Below the pieces are notes generated by a model. That model worked only from the letters and a program-made list of their open reading frames with translations. It was not told the origin of the DNA and searched no databases. A program made the position numbers and the translations under genes. A stretch of 64,000 bases of DNA from Tubulanus polymorphus (taxonomy: Eukaryota; Nemertea; Palaeonemertea; Tubulaniformes; Tubulanidae): assembly GCF_964204645.1 (NCBI RefSeq), contig NC_134026.1:25686650-25750649 (forward strand). The letters are read 5' to 3'. This document shows, in pieces, positions 23,101-36,434 of this stretch. How positions within the stretch are numbered: the stretch's first letter is position 1; every line of letters begins with the position of its first letter.

Positions 23101-23584
23101 AAGGTGGAGCAGGACAGTATAGGCCTAGGCTGCAAGTCATTCCTTGGGTTGACAACTCATATTAGAAAAAGAAATTCAGGTAAATCTTAAAATCAAGAAG
23201 TTTGAGATTTATGTTTAATGCAATTATTGATCTCATGAAATAAATGTGAAATTTAAATGCAATAAGATTGGGTTGAGTTTCTTGAAATTTGCAAAATTTG
23301 TTTTAAAAATTGAACTAGCCTGGTTTAAAGACATCGTAAATCTCAGAAATTCTCTCCCTCTCTGTACTTCTTAACTCCTCATAGTCTACCAAAAGATAGT
23401 CAACTCGCTAATTTAGGCCTAAAACAGACATTGTGTTGTTCTATCATTTTCCCTCAGTCATATAGTCATACTTTAACTTTACAACACTAAAACAGTCAAT
23501 TGATTTTACCATAGCATCGGATCCATCTGCATCTAATGATGTTGGAAAGCGAATGTCTTTAACTTGTAATGATGAGATTTTCAT
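20174..23584 (-). CDS. ENOSF1: ENOSF1, enolase-superfamily L-fuconate dehydratase
   Basis: Mandelate-racemase/enolase superfamily enzyme that dehydrates L-fuconate to 2-keto-3-deoxy-L-fuconate in L-fucose breakdown. Sixteen exons: 23584-23510, 22962-22860, 22778-22663, 22584-22498, 22404-22378, 22263-22223, 21964-21933, 21850-21812, 21663-21581, 21379-21345, 21258-21171, 21091-20957, 20877-20706, 20626-20527, 20447-20366 and 20290-20174. They give 443 residues, the human length. Superfamily residues are in place: KVKIG (KxK base), MTDANQRW (metal Asp), [12 protein letters not shown] (metal Glu), ATGEQCQNR (metal Glu), QIDAARVGG, and [11 protein letters not shown] (catalytic His). In vertebrates the gene overlaps TYMS. 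Here its neighbour is MFSD2 and no TYMS is seen. Confidence 0.97.
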
Positions 23585-24082
23585 GGTTGATGAGCATTTG
23601 AACCACGGTCCGGATTATGTGTGTGTGGAAGGTTTACACCTGTCCGTCAGTCAGCAATCAGCTGTGATTGTGTGTGACGCGCGCGCTCGGGTCGCGACAA
23701 ATGCTTCAAATATGTGGGTCATCAGCGATAATCACTGATCGCACACTCAGATACGACCACGTAGACCTATAAACGATAACTGAGCTTATTTTTGAGATGT
23801 TCCATTTCTGTATTTTAATCTATTATCACGGGCCGTGAGCCATTTATATTTTTGGGGCTCGATCCTTACGCTGAATCAAGGGGAATTTCACAAGAGTTTG
23901 GGCTGTTGACGTTCGAGCCCCAAATATCCGAACACTAGTATGGTTCTCAGTAGTTAAAGGGTTAATATTTACGGCGCGCTGCCGCGTCATAAAATCTAAT
24001 AATTTTGATTGGCTGCATGACGCACACCTCTCTCATTCATAAATTACTATTGACGCTCTACACGTAGAGCAAGAGAGTTAAA
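23585..24082. promoter_or_regulatory. ENOSF1/MFSD2 bidirectional promoter
   Basis: 498 bp between start codons. Next to ENOSF1 lies a CpG-rich patch (about 23680-23700, GCGCGCGCTCGG). A second GC-rich patch (GCGCGCTGCCGCG) lies at about 23973-23985. No TATA box was seen. This fits a shared broad promoter. Confidence 0.5.
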
Positions 24083-27000
24083 ATGGCTATCACCCGCGAT
24101 AGAGAGATGTCGGATATTCAACAAAATGATGCCGCAATTAAAAGCACCGATGTCCTTATTACGCCTAAAGCCGGCAAGGTAAATTACGCTCTTTATTCAC
24201 TTTGAATCGGCGTAGCAAAATAAACTGACCATGGGGGGAAGAAAGCGATGATTGGAAGGAGACGAGGTCGAGATGATGGCCGGCTAGAGAGGCCGAGGGA
24301 GAGATGTTTTCATTTCAGACTTGGAGGTGGCCACGTTGTCGTTATTATCTACGTACAAGAATTAACAATTTAATGTTCTTTTTTGTCTCATCCGTGTCGG
24401 AATAACCGTTAATTATATCCTAACGTCCGGTTTACAATTCTTGCGAGCCAGTGTTTAAAGTCTGAGGTCCAGATCTTGGCAAATCAGGAAATTGGCATCC
24501 AGCCAAATTTTAAAAATGGTTTTCTTTTAAAAAGATGTTTTTATTGCTTCGTCCAATAGCTGTATTTTCAGTCAAATTTGATATCACTCTATAATCGAGG
24601 TCCTCTTGCATCTGAGCAAAGTTTATCATATCTCTCAGCCTTGTCTGAATTAATTGTTGACCTTATTGGTGTAATCAGAGGCTCAAATCCTTGGCTTACA
24701 AATGAAAACTGACCCCCACATCAGTCAGAAGCCTTAGTGTGAATACCAGCTGATCTCTGGTTACCCCAAGCAAGATATAAACAAAACTTTTTTCTGGAGC
24801 AATAGATACCAGACCAAGTGCAGTGTTGTTGATATTTCAGGAACCAAAATCTTTTTATAGGTGTTATTAATCTACCAAACTTTAATAAAATCAAATCTTG
24901 TCCTTCCTTATCATTCTTAGCCATCTGATAACTGATTGATAGATGACCTATTAGATACTGGGACTATAGAACTATATATAATAGAATTTAAACAGTAGGT
25001 CTATGACTGCTGGTAATTTGGTTATTCATACATAGCCTATAGCCTATATCATTACAACAATGTTGGATAATTCAGCAAGTATCTCGTTAGGCCTACCTGG
25101 TATTTTGATACTTCATTTTAGTGAAAATTATGAAAATAGTTATTTAAATGTACTATCACTTTTTCAGGAAGCTCGCCCACTCATGGAGGGACATACTCCA
25201 AAACCACCTAAAGAAAAGAACCTTACGATCATTCAAAAATTATGTTACGCTGTTGGTGGTGTCCCATATCAGATGACCGGGAATGCCATCGGTTTCTTTA
25301 TATCAATATTCTTCCTTAATATTGCTCAGGTAATTTGAAGATCAGAAACATCTTTCCTATTCAAAGTTGCTTATTGTCAAATCTCTAAAATTCATCATTC
25401 ATTTTTGCATTGTAGGTAAATCCGTTTTATAGCCCAATCATCATCCTAACCGGAAAAGCTTGGGATGCCATCACTGATCCGTTAGTCGGGTTTTTCGTCA
25501 GTAAAACTAATACACGATTTGGACGTATGCGACCATGGTAAGTATGCCTGGAATACCTGTGTGTCTGACATTAATAATTTCAAAAGGATAATCGAATTTA
25601 GGAATTACTAAATTCATATATCGCTTCTTACATCAGGATAATACTTTCGGGACCGTTTGGATGCGTGGCTTACTTCTTTCTTTGGTATGTTCCGGACATA
25701 AGCGATGAAGGAAAACTTGGATATTATTTCATCTTATACTGCAGTTTCATGGCGTTAATCACGGTAAGACAAATATTGTTATTTACATTAACTAGAGAAA
25801 GCATCAGTTTTAAGCCTACTGGTACAGTCAATAGGATCTGCAATCATACACAGAAAATGAGAATGGGTACTATTTTTAAGTTTCTTTTCTAAAAAGATTC
25901 TGACTCAATTTTGCAATATCGACAGCAGGCGCGTTGGAAGCAATGTTGTATTGCTGCGGTCAAATGCCGATTTTGGACAGATTCTTAATATTGCCGCGGC
26001 GAATTGACTTAATTTCTTTTAAAACGTGGTATTCAAAGAAAAAAAAACGTCATTCAGTAAATTATTGCAGCGGCGATGCACTTCCAACGCCACTGTACAG
26101 GATACTATTGTTAAAACGATATACTGAAATCTATGGTGAGTGGCGTAGATATATATCTTCTTCTGAAATGAAAAGCAGCTGTGCTTGTATCCAATTTTTA
26201 GAAAACGATTCAAGATTCCTTGACGGTATTTTAGAAATATAGACCTTGGTATTCATGCATTAAGTGGCATTTGTGTCAGTGTGAAAAGCAATTAAAGCAT
26301 TCGACATTAGAATTCCCGGGTAGAGCTGGGATTATGAGTTTTGACGGCTTTTAATTTGTCAAATAAGGACAGAATTTTACATAAAATACTCATCTGATAA
26401 TAAGCGAGGCAATTTATTGGTCGCTGTATAGCGTCTGCTAGTGCTAGCAGCTGAGTACACGAGCACTAACAAAGACTGAGTAATGTGCGGGTGTAGAGCG
26501 AGCATTATGAGTGGATCAGGCGATGTGATGTGTGGTGTGTTTGTTTTCTGTCGTCATATCACGTCACTACACCAGACATTCGTGTTTTTGAATGGATTGC
26601 AATTCACAACGAAAATCATGACAGAAAACGATTGTCTGTTCGAAATTTCATATTTCCCTGTATATCTTTACATCCAGCATCCGGGAAGTACATTGATCAT
26701 ATATCAGGATTATAATCACCCAAAATATCAGTCGTAGAATAACTACTTAATGAAAACATCCTGTCGATGGAACAGACAGGAATCTCTGTGTAAAGATAGA
26801 TGCGGTAGATAAATCCCATAACATAAATTCCAAAGAAGAGCAAAAAAAGTTTAACAAAAATACTTCTAATAGGTACATAAAACATATTGTTAAAGAATCT
26901 CCAGGGCCCTCCATCGATTGTCTGAAATTTGAACTTTTCTATTGCTGGGGTTTTATATCGTATTTAAAAACTATGAAATTATGTTCACTATATTACAGTG

Positions 27001-30000
27001 CCTTCATGTGCCCTATACGTCATTGACTATGTATATATCGAACAATCAAGCAGATAGAGATTCAGCCACAGCTTACAGTAAGTATCAGCAATTAGAACCC
27101 CACCCTTTCATAAACAAGCATATTAATAGCGATAGAAACACAATGATCCTATCTCAGATGGAGTCAAAACATTCGAGAATATTATGATATTTTTGGTGCT
27201 GTGCATTTTCAGTTGTGGGATATATGCAATACTCTTTGTTTTTATCAATGTTTACCTATGATTTATCGAATCACAGAGTTATGGAATTAATGCTTTGAAT
27301 TTGTTGCAAAATGAGAAGCTTGGTAATCTTAAACCAGGCAGGGTACATGCCTGACTCTATATGTTAAGTGACACCCTTTATATGAATAGCAAGTGAATCA
27401 ATTTCTTCATTGTATCTGACACTTGTTTGTCTTCAGTATATGTATATCTTTCTGAAGATATCAATACCATATTGGAACCACAGCACGTGTTCAGATATCA
27501 TGGGATCAAATACGGTGTGGGATCACATGGTTTTCAGTCTTTAGTATTACCATATGTTCGATATTGCCCTTAGTACATGACCTGTAAATACTGTATTTAA
27601 ATATACATTGAAGTGGGAAAAATGAAAAACCATTGTTCTACCACAGATTCCCCCTTTCCTATCATAACAAATGTCTTATGAAATATGAAATTACAGGAAT
27701 GATTGCTGAACTATGTGGGCTGTTATTGTCAGTGGCAGTGCAAGGTGCTTTCGTTGACAAGTATAAAGTAGATGATGGTTGTGGTTCTACTAATGCAAGT
27801 GTTGCAGTTGCAGCTACTATATCACCTCTAGCTCTAGAGCAAGGGGTAAGCAACTTTTTTGTCTAACAATAAAGTAACTGCAAATCACCCGAATAGCGTT
27901 GAGACCGATTTATGTTCAATTGGCTCAGATCCAGTAAATAGTAAACAGTGTTGTGAGAACAAAGTTTCTTTACGGAATTTCCAATATGGTGACTAAGTTA
28001 GACACCCAACAATAATTATAGCGTACTATAAAATCACACCATTCTTTGTACGACTAGGTTTGGAGTTCAGTTGTGTCTTTATGATTTAATAATGACAAGA
28101 TGTTTCCCTTGCTGGCAGTTTGCCAGTAGATCTTGCCAAGTGATATTTTGTTTTTACAAAACTGTTTAGCATGAAAAAATAATCAATTGCAGTAAATATT
28201 TATTCATATTTTATGAATATGCAAATCTTATTTTGTATAAAAACTAGAGAAACAATGATAACAGTGCATCAATAATGTCAACGATTGAGAAACACCTGTT
28301 CATAAAATCTGAACATATTGTATTTACCTCTGAAATATAGTATCTGTCAAGTATCGGCTAATTCTACAGAGTTTGTATATAGCCTACGAGTGAATGGTTT
28401 TCCTGAGTCTCAGTACTTGTAATACATCTTATTAGTCCCGAGAATAGATAAACAAAAGTTACATGTGCTGCCTGCTAATATATTAACATGGTTTAAAAGC
28501 TTATAGGATTCCACATTGAAAGATACGTAAACCGTGGTAGTCACAGTTATTAGACTTAAATTGTATGTTTATTGTCATTATTTGTAGAGAAAGGCGTATC
28601 TCTATGCAGCTGGGACTATATCTGCAATTTTTCTCGCATGTGTTCTAACCGTGTTTTTCGGTACAAAAGAAAGATCAGGTAGGTTTTTAAGTTAGAATTC
28701 GAGCCAAATTTGCTTTTTATTACCAACGTTATGAGGAAATTTGAGAGAAATCTATTGTGTTTTCAGATGTTGTAGCTAACAAACGTGAACCATTTCTACC
28801 GAGTGTAAAAATGGTATTTAAACATGGACCATACGTGAAGCTAACATTAGCTTTCTTATTCGTTTCACTCGCAGTTCAGGTATGTATTACGATACGAGAA
28901 TAAACGCTCTACATAGATTCTTCAACCGCCGTCTGTGTTATTGTTTTGGTAACCACTTTTTTTGTAGATTGTGCAAGGAAATTTGGCTCTTTACGTCACA
29001 CATTCCCTCCACATGGAACAACATCTAAGTTTGAGTCTTTTAGTATTAATTGTAAGTTTTGGAGAGGTTCTATTAAAATGTATTGTATGTAGAAGTGTGT
29101 TAACTGAGTACGACTTCTATGTTTTGTTTTATACAGGCTGTAGCTATTTTAGCTATGCCATTGTGGCAGTTTTGCTTACTGAAGATTGGCAAGAAAACTA
29201 CTTTTGCCATCGGAATGATTGTAAGTGCTTACAAAGTTGAAATCGTTCTTCATTTTCGTTCTTAAATTATTTGATCAAGATTTCATCCCTTTCTTTCAGA
29301 TCATGATTCCTGACTTATTTGCTCAACTTTATATGCCTGGAAATGTTATTGGTGTTTATGTTAGTATGGTAATAGCTGGACTCGGTATTTCAGTTGCCTT
29401 CTTATTACCCTGGTACGTTCAACTGACTAAATGTTGATTGTGAGATGTAGATGCTTCATGGACTATATCATCCGGACTAGTTCATGCTGTAGTCATAGTA
29501 GTTAAGAATGTTATTTCTTTACCTAAAGGTCTATGTTACCCGATGTAATTGATGATTTCTCGCTGAAAACGGGACAACGTAAAGAAGCTATTTTCTACTC
29601 GATGTACGTTTTCTTCAACAAGCTGGCTGTGGGTGTTTCTCTTGGTTTATCGCAGCTTGCCTTAGCGTAAGTATATTACGAAAAATTATTATTGCACATA
29701 TATGCCTAAATTATTGTAATCAACCTGTATGATTAAACTATTATTATTGCACATATATGCCTAAATTATTGTAATCAACCTGTATGATTAAACTTTTGTT
29801 TTTCTATGCTGTATTTCAGTTTGGCTGGTTATCAAACCGGGGCCTGTAATCAACCTTCTTCAGTTGCCTTAACACTGAGAATGTTACTATCACCATTCCC
29901 TATAGTGTGTATACTTATTAGCTTATTATTTCTATGGCGCTATCCGATTAACGAAGATCGACGAAAATACGTCCAAGCTCAATTAGAACAAAGGAGGTAA

Positions 30001-30217
30001 GTTTCATCAGGATCTCTCGGTGTAGACTATGCTGAATAATAGAAACGGATATTGACATGAAACTGATTTTTCCAGAGCTGAAGCTGCTGAGCGAGCATCG
30101 AAGGGTAGAGCAAGTAATGGTACCGGAACTTCATCGTCATCAACAACTGAGATCTCCGAAATTGCGGAAAATTATCCGACAAGTCGTGAACAGCTTGTAT
30201 GCACTGTAACTGTATAG
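24083..30217 (+). CDS. MFSD2: MFSD2 (MFSD2A/B-like) sodium-dependent lysophosphatidylcholine symporter
   Basis: Major-facilitator-superfamily transporter. Vertebrate MFSD2A imports LPC carrying DHA and MFSD2B exports sphingosine-1-phosphate. Fourteen exons: 24083-24178, 25168-25329, 25416-25537, 25637-25763, 26999-27077, 27697-27845, 28588-28678, 28767-28879, 28968-29051, 29137-29220, 29300-29412, 29529-29666, 29820-29996 and 30076-30217. They give 558 residues with twelve predicted membrane helices. Family motifs: [12 protein letters not shown] in TM1, [12 protein letters not shown] holding the sodium-site Asp, the GRMRPW loop, [25 protein letters not shown], and [11 protein letters not shown] near TM12. 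An NAS glycosylation site lies in the extracellular loop encoded by exon 6, where vertebrates also carry N-glycans. The Ser/Thr-rich tail is unconserved. It could be the single ancestral gene before the MFSD2A/B split. Confidence 0.94.
29685..29794. repeat. 55-bp tandem duplication in MFSD2 intron 12
   Basis: Two adjacent, essentially identical copies with a 55-bp period (for example GCACATATATGCC at 29694 and 29749). It lies wholly within the intron between exons 12 and 13 and ends before the acceptor polypyrimidine tract. Confidence 0.9.
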
Positions 30218-33173
30218 AAACTGGAGTAACAAAGTTTGCTGCTGATGTGTAGAGCTATGACAATTCACTGACCGTTAATGGTAAACTAGTAGTGTGTTAG
30301 ATTGATACTTTCATGCCTTTATTTACCGCTAATATAGGTATTGTCTATGTGTAGGCAGTCTCCTTAGCACGGGTTGGTCTTCAAGAACTATTTAGATCGC
30401 TGGCAGTGTCTATAATATGGTTGACTTTTCGGCAGGATTTTCTTGTTGTACATTGGTTACTGATACTATTGTACATCGGTATTCAATAATGCCATTCACC
30501 TTGAATTTATACTCCCGAGACATATCCACCATAGAGACTTGTATGTCTATAAATAAAAAGTTTGTGAACTTCTAGTCCATACTGAAATGGTCTGATTTCT
30601 GGATGATATTTCAAATTTCTATCATTCAATTTGCATCTGATTCAAAAAGGACTTTACATGATCTGTCTAAAAAAGTTCATTTTTAGTTTTCCACTGGTTT
30701 ATTGTATATTTGCCATCACTTCATAGAACATCTAATGGACGAGCTTTTCAACATCGCTTTTTGAAGAAATTTATCTTATAAACATTCCTATAATGAAGAT
30801 GAATATGGAAATTATTGCTAGTGTTAATTGCATAATCAACTGTTAAGTCTCTGTTACAGTATAATCATTCAGTTGCATATGAATTGGAGCAGTATGCATT
30901 TAATGTAGAAATGAAATTCTGTAGATATGGAAGTGTATAATTTATTACATGTACTAGTTTGTATATATATATAGATGTACATAACTGCCTTGTCAATGCA
31001 ATATCATGGGAATATTTCATAAGGAGAGAACATGATGCTATTTTTGTTTGATGAATTTCGCATGTTGTATTTGTGTAATGTCTTGGTGAGTGAGTCGAAT
31101 GATATTTCAACTTCTGTGATATGTATATTTTCATGTTGATGAAGCGACTATTTGAAATCAGATGTGGACAGTTTTATCTCATAGAAATCTGTATAAGGAA
31201 CCTCATTCTGAGCACCTTTGTAAACCATCGTATTTCCTGCCTCTAACTAATTTATTTATTCGTAACATCTTAGTGAGGCAGCTATCACTGAAAAATGATA
31301 AGTTACTTTTTCATATCAACATGTTGTTAATGATGATAAGCACTGCCCTCCTGTAAAAGGAATTTAAGTCAATTATGCTATTTGTTTATACTACTTATTA
31401 ATGAAAAGAAGTATTGATTTGAATTGATCTCCAGGAACTATTAACGTCACAAGTCGTCATCTATTGTAATAATGCTATTAACGATTGAGAAGCATTGAAG
31501 TTGATAAATCATAAACATCATGAGTAAATCAGGGAGCAATTTAACATCTTATTGACTCTAATCTGTAAATGATATCAGGTTTTGACAATTGTGAGTATTA
31601 ATGATTCTATTGTAATATATGTATTACTAATGCCGATAGATGTTATACGTGTGTAAATTATCTAGGGGCTGCTTTTTTGTAGATATCCACGTTTCTTGAC
31701 GATTGGTTTCTTCCCTGCAGTATGCGATGTCATTGTTAACCTTCCATCTCCTCTAGTTCTGTTTACATGTATTTCAATCATTAATTGTTTTAAACGTAAT
31801 GTGACTGACAAACGATGAAATGTGCTGAATCTGTAACCAGTGATTTCTGTAATGTCATGAAGAATGCATTTCAATTTTTTAAAACCAGTCAGGTTTTCAT
31901 ATACACAGCTTTCTTCGGTAAGGCATTTTGTATTATACATGTACTTCCTCATCTTGGCCACAGCTGGGTGTTTTTATCGATACATGGCAGGTAATCTGTG
32001 TAGCAATTGATCATGATTTGGTTGTTTCACTGATTGTAACTTCTATATAATTAGCAATTAAGACTTTTTCGTTTTTGATCAACAACAAAATTATATCTAG
32101 TTATTAGTCAGTTATTGTTCTTTAATGTTGAATAACAAAGGACATGGAATGAACAATGAATATGTTCTTTTGGGTTCAACTAGAACTAGAAATCTAGTGT
32201 TTTTCCACTGCCTTTGCTTTTCAATTCTACACACTAATGAATTGAAAGAAATTTGCGCCTGTTTTAAAAACCAATAAACTTGGCTACCACTTTGTCATTC
32301 TTTCTGATACACAATAATTCAGGCTTCCTACAGATTTTGAATGGGTCGATTCATCCAGTTCAAATAAATGGGCAAAGTTCTACTGAGGAAGTGATGTGCC
32401 TGAATCATGTGTCTCTAGTGCAATGTGAATTGTAACATGGAATATACAAATTTAGCAATTACGTGTATTTTTGTTTTTCAAATATTTATATAAAAGTTAA
32501 TTGAAAAAAGATTATAAATGCAGTGCATTCCAATTATTCATGTGCTTGCTCGGATTCACATTGTAATGATATGACTACAATAAGAGCTGATTGTAGAGGA
32601 TTATTATTTGTAAAACCTGTTTTGTAAATTTGAAAACTTTACTTAGTAATTTATTTTAGTTGATATGAGAGTGTGTTGCTTCACTGTAAATTATTTAAAG
32701 GTAAAATAAAATGTTTTTGTAACTAACGGGATAAAATGATGTCCTTTTTGTATGTTTGTGAAGCGTTCTTTGACTGATTCAGACGCACTCTGAGGCAGAT
32801 CTATGATAGGTTACTTGGAAGCAGAAGGTTACTAGGGATTAAGGATCAATCACCATCATCAGGAGCATAGACCAACTTCCAGGCTCCTAGTGGAGCCTGA
32901 CCCGCGCTAGTGGTCATGTTGACCAACCCAATATTTCTGCGGTTCAAAACGCCGCCATTTTTCCCGACACCACTTCCTTTCCGAATTCCGTGCCGTACTG
33001 CTAATTCAAGTAGAGCTATAACCGGAGATTTCCTTTGAACCCAAGGTCGTTGGCGATGGGGAGTTTTTCATTTTCTGAATATAAATTTACCAAATGATAC
33101 TCACGAACTGGTTTTTCTGAATACGGTGCGCCTGTGAAACTTTTTTGAAATGTGCCAGATTTAAGTTGTTGTT
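30218..33173 (+). other. MFSD2 3'UTR and PEX12 promoter
   Basis: AT-rich non-coding sequence. AATAAA occurs at 30552-30557 and 32705-32710, so the MFSD2 3'UTR may be short (about 340 bp) or long (about 2.5 kb). The PEX12 side holds GCCGCCATTTTT at 32951-32962 (YY1-like) and ACTTCC words (ETS-like) just downstream. No ORF here looks like a gene. Confidence 0.45.
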
Positions 33174-34923
33174 ATGGCTGAATTTGGAGCTCACATTACG
33201 AGTAGTAGAAGCTCGGTTACTTCAAAACCATCGATATTTGAGGTTTTAGCTCAAGAAAATCTGACAGCTGCTTTGCGACCAGCTATAAAACACGTATTAA
33301 AGGTATATTCTTTTGACTCACTTGATTTGCAAAATTGCCCTCATGGAAGTTACGCTTACCAGTCGGTAATTCATAAAATATGCAGCCAGGACCACAGGTC
33401 ACGGGCAAAGTAAAAAAATCATCATCTGCTCTATAATATTGACGTAATACTTTCCTCTGATTTACACTACAGGTTTTAGCTGATAAGAATCCAGCAAGAT
33501 TCCTAAACCTATATCGTTTTGCAGATGAGATTCATCTATTTATCAATATCATTCTTGAGCATGTATACCTTAAAAAGTTTGGTAAGTTAGGGTCGAGGGA
33601 AAATATAAACGAATTAAGCTTACAATTGTAACATATTTCATATATACATTTTAGGTGCTTCATTTGCTGAAGAATTCTATAGTTTGAGGCGGGAGACAAA
33701 GTTAACTCAATCACAAACTCAGCCCTCAGTGCTTCCTACGAACACCAGGATTAAATCACTGATATTTTTGGTATGTTTGTCGTTGGAGCGATAATCTTGA
33801 CAAAATGAATACTCTAAGGTTTATCAGAGGTACTCAGGGTTCTACATGGCATTACTTACAATATTAAGTTTTATACTTTATATTCTGTTTTGACTTAGGC
33901 TGTGTTCCCTTACCTGAAGATGAAATGCAATAATCTGTATGAAAGACTGCTATATGAAACACAAAACCTCAATCAACAGATTGGGAATAAAGTAAGATGT
34001 CGGCTTTCATTACTTTATAACGTCCTGATTTGATAGTATAGCATCTAAATTGACTCTTCTAATTTCAGAGTTTACATAAGAAACTTTGCCTAGCTTATGT
34101 ATCTGTATACCCATACATTCACAGCCTGTTTGAAGCCAGCATGTTCATCTGCCAGCTTCTGTACATTTTTGGAAAACTTGATTATCATTCATTGTTCTTG
34201 CCACTGGCCGGCGTTCGCCTAGTTTGGCAGAAACCCAAAATGAATAATGAAATGGATCAAGTTAAACATAATGAAACTGCAGTAGGGTAAGAAATCTTCA
34301 ATTTTATTTATACCAACAGTTAATTTCTCTTGATTTATCAAATCACATGCATTTCTCAGTGAAAGGAAACTCATTTATTTCAGACTTGTTAAACGAATGC
34401 TGTCAATATTGTCTAATTGTAAGGATCTATTGATAACTCTGATTACAAATTCACTAACTACAAGTGTATTTTTTCTGCAATTCCTTGAATGGTGGTATAA
34501 TAGTGATAAAGTTCATAATATAGCTGCGTTACCGATCCCACCTGCACCTAATAAGGTAAGGCTTCAATATTATCTATATATACTAACAGTGATCTATTTC
34601 TGTAAATGAAGAACATGAGAAAATTTTCATTGAAGGATGAATACCTGAAAGATATTCCAAATACCAACTGTCCTCTATGCCATCGAACAAGAACAAATGA
34701 TACTGCGCTCACTGTATCTGGGTAAGTATCTAGCTATACACTGACACATACACATTCCTTGGTTGAAATTGATTCGTAAAATCTTTTCATTAATTGTTCT
34801 TTCAGATACGTTTTTTGCTATCCATGTATTTACAAGTATGTGTCCTCTCACCACAGATGTCCTGTCACTAATTATCCAGCCACTGCCAAAAGCTTGATCC
34901 GTTTATACAAAGATGGATTGTGA
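33174..34923 (+). CDS. PEX12: PEX12, peroxisomal RING ubiquitin-ligase subunit
   Basis: Integral peroxisomal membrane protein that forms the PEX2-PEX10-PEX12 retrotranslocation and ubiquitin-ligase complex recycling the PEX5 import receptor. Eight exons: 33174-33302, 33473-33581, 33655-33770, 33899-33991, 34069-34286, 34384-34555, 34636-34721 and 34806-34923. They give 346 residues (human 359). N-terminal landmarks: MAEFGAH, PSIFEVLAQ and LRPAIKHVLKVLA. Mid-protein: VFFLQFLEWWYNSD and PIPPAPNK. The C-terminal incomplete RING is CPLCHRTRTNDT, then SGYVFCYPCIYKYV and HHRCPVTNYPA. As in other PEX12 proteins it lacks several of the canonical eight zinc ligands. Confidence 0.96.
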
Positions 34924-36434
34924 TACACCTATATGATGTTATTCTAGTCAGGTCTTAATAAATAGTTTATTTCTATTGAAAATAAATAAATATGGCTATT
35001 TTTCTGTGTACCGATTGGAGTACCAATCCTGGGTTCACTAAGAAAACATTCCTTTAGATTGAAAAAAGAACCATCTACAGCTGAACTTGCATTCATTCCA
35101 GATAACTGAACAAATTCATTTTCATAGGCATTACATATATTTTTATATCAATTTAGATTTACAAGAAAATAAGCAAATAAAAATCGCTGCGTTACCCTAA
35201 ATGAACCCTCAATATGATTTCCCATATATGGCAACTGAACAATAGTCGCTAAATAAAAATTACATGTTAGTTAATTTTGATACATGGATGAGAAAAACTG
35301 ACTTCAACTTCAAACATTACTGGCCACAATGATAAACGTTAATTCAAATTGGCAGCGCATGTAACATTCAGAGATCAGGAGATTATTTCAGGCGTGACTG
35401 GTAGACTGATATTAATCTCAGTATTTCAGAGTAAATGAGCAAAACCCACAGTTCATGATTTATTCTGACAGTTTCAAAGTTTTGACTAAACTTCATCATC
35501 ATCTGCTGTTTCTCTGATGATGAAGTTTATTCAAAACTTGAAACTGTTTTATCATCAACTGTGCTTTGCTCATATCAGATATCAGGCGTACTGGTATGAG
35601 AAAATCGATTTTGCATGTATGATGGAGAAGAGGCATGTGTATTTAATGCAGCAGTACCGGTACTTCAAATACAACGCAACATACCTTATTCCAGTACATA
35701 TATCTTTTCATGATCATTTGCTGGTAAGAATAATTTCACATAAAACTTAACTAAAGGTACCTTTTGAGACAAAACTACTCCCAGGTTGTTACTGAATAGA
35801 ATGATTTATGGGTCATGAAGAAACAATATCATGTATAATGCTCATTGCGATTTATATATTCATGCATCGATTATATTCATAAAAGTTAAATATGAATTTT
35901 CAATAGATGAATTACTTAAAATGATGCAATAGATAGCCTGAATGATTTATTTCTTAATACAAAGCCTAGAACAGAACAGGAACAGCAGAATACAATGATG
36001 AACTTTGTTCTACAGAAACCTACTACATCAATGGACTACATCAAGCTGACATGAACGTTCTGCCTTTTTTTTCTAGGATTAAGTTCACAATAAGACTTAA
36101 TTCAACATACTTATATGCGTATACAAATGAAATGAAATCTAAGGACATGATTTTGCATGAAAATACATACGGTAATTCAAAAAGCTCTTAAGTCTTAATT
36201 AAAAACAACTTATACACAATTTTTAAAAATGTACTCTTGCTTGCTGGTGGGAAACTGATTTTCTTCAATTTCAAAAACTTTCAATGGACATGAATCCCTC
36301 TTAACATATCGTATATTGCGTTTAACATCGAATATCAACCACTCATGAACATGGAAAATAGTTATGACTGATAGAAAACCTTCATTTAGCTCCGAAAACC
36401 TGCGACAACAAACAACTCCATTTCTTGTCAGCGT
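34924..36434. other. convergent 3'UTRs of PEX12 and ANKFY1
   Basis: Non-coding. AATAAA at 34957-34962 lies 34 bp after the PEX12 stop. The remainder is probably ANKFY1 3'UTR, with a minus-strand AATAAA near 35951..35946. It contains the hairpin listed separately. Confidence 0.45.
35469..35546. repeat. pre-miRNA-sized hairpin
   Basis: A 78-nt stem-loop. Arm 35469-35499 pairs with 35517-35546 except for one bulged A and one C/A mismatch, leaving a 17-nt loop. Size and pairing fit a miRNA precursor, but a chance or decayed inverted repeat is equally possible. Conservation and small-RNA reads would decide. Confidence 0.6.

Noticed and set aside
25934-26737. Several ORFs in MFSD2 intron 4
   Set aside because: They lie between exons joined in correct phase and show no recognisable domain.
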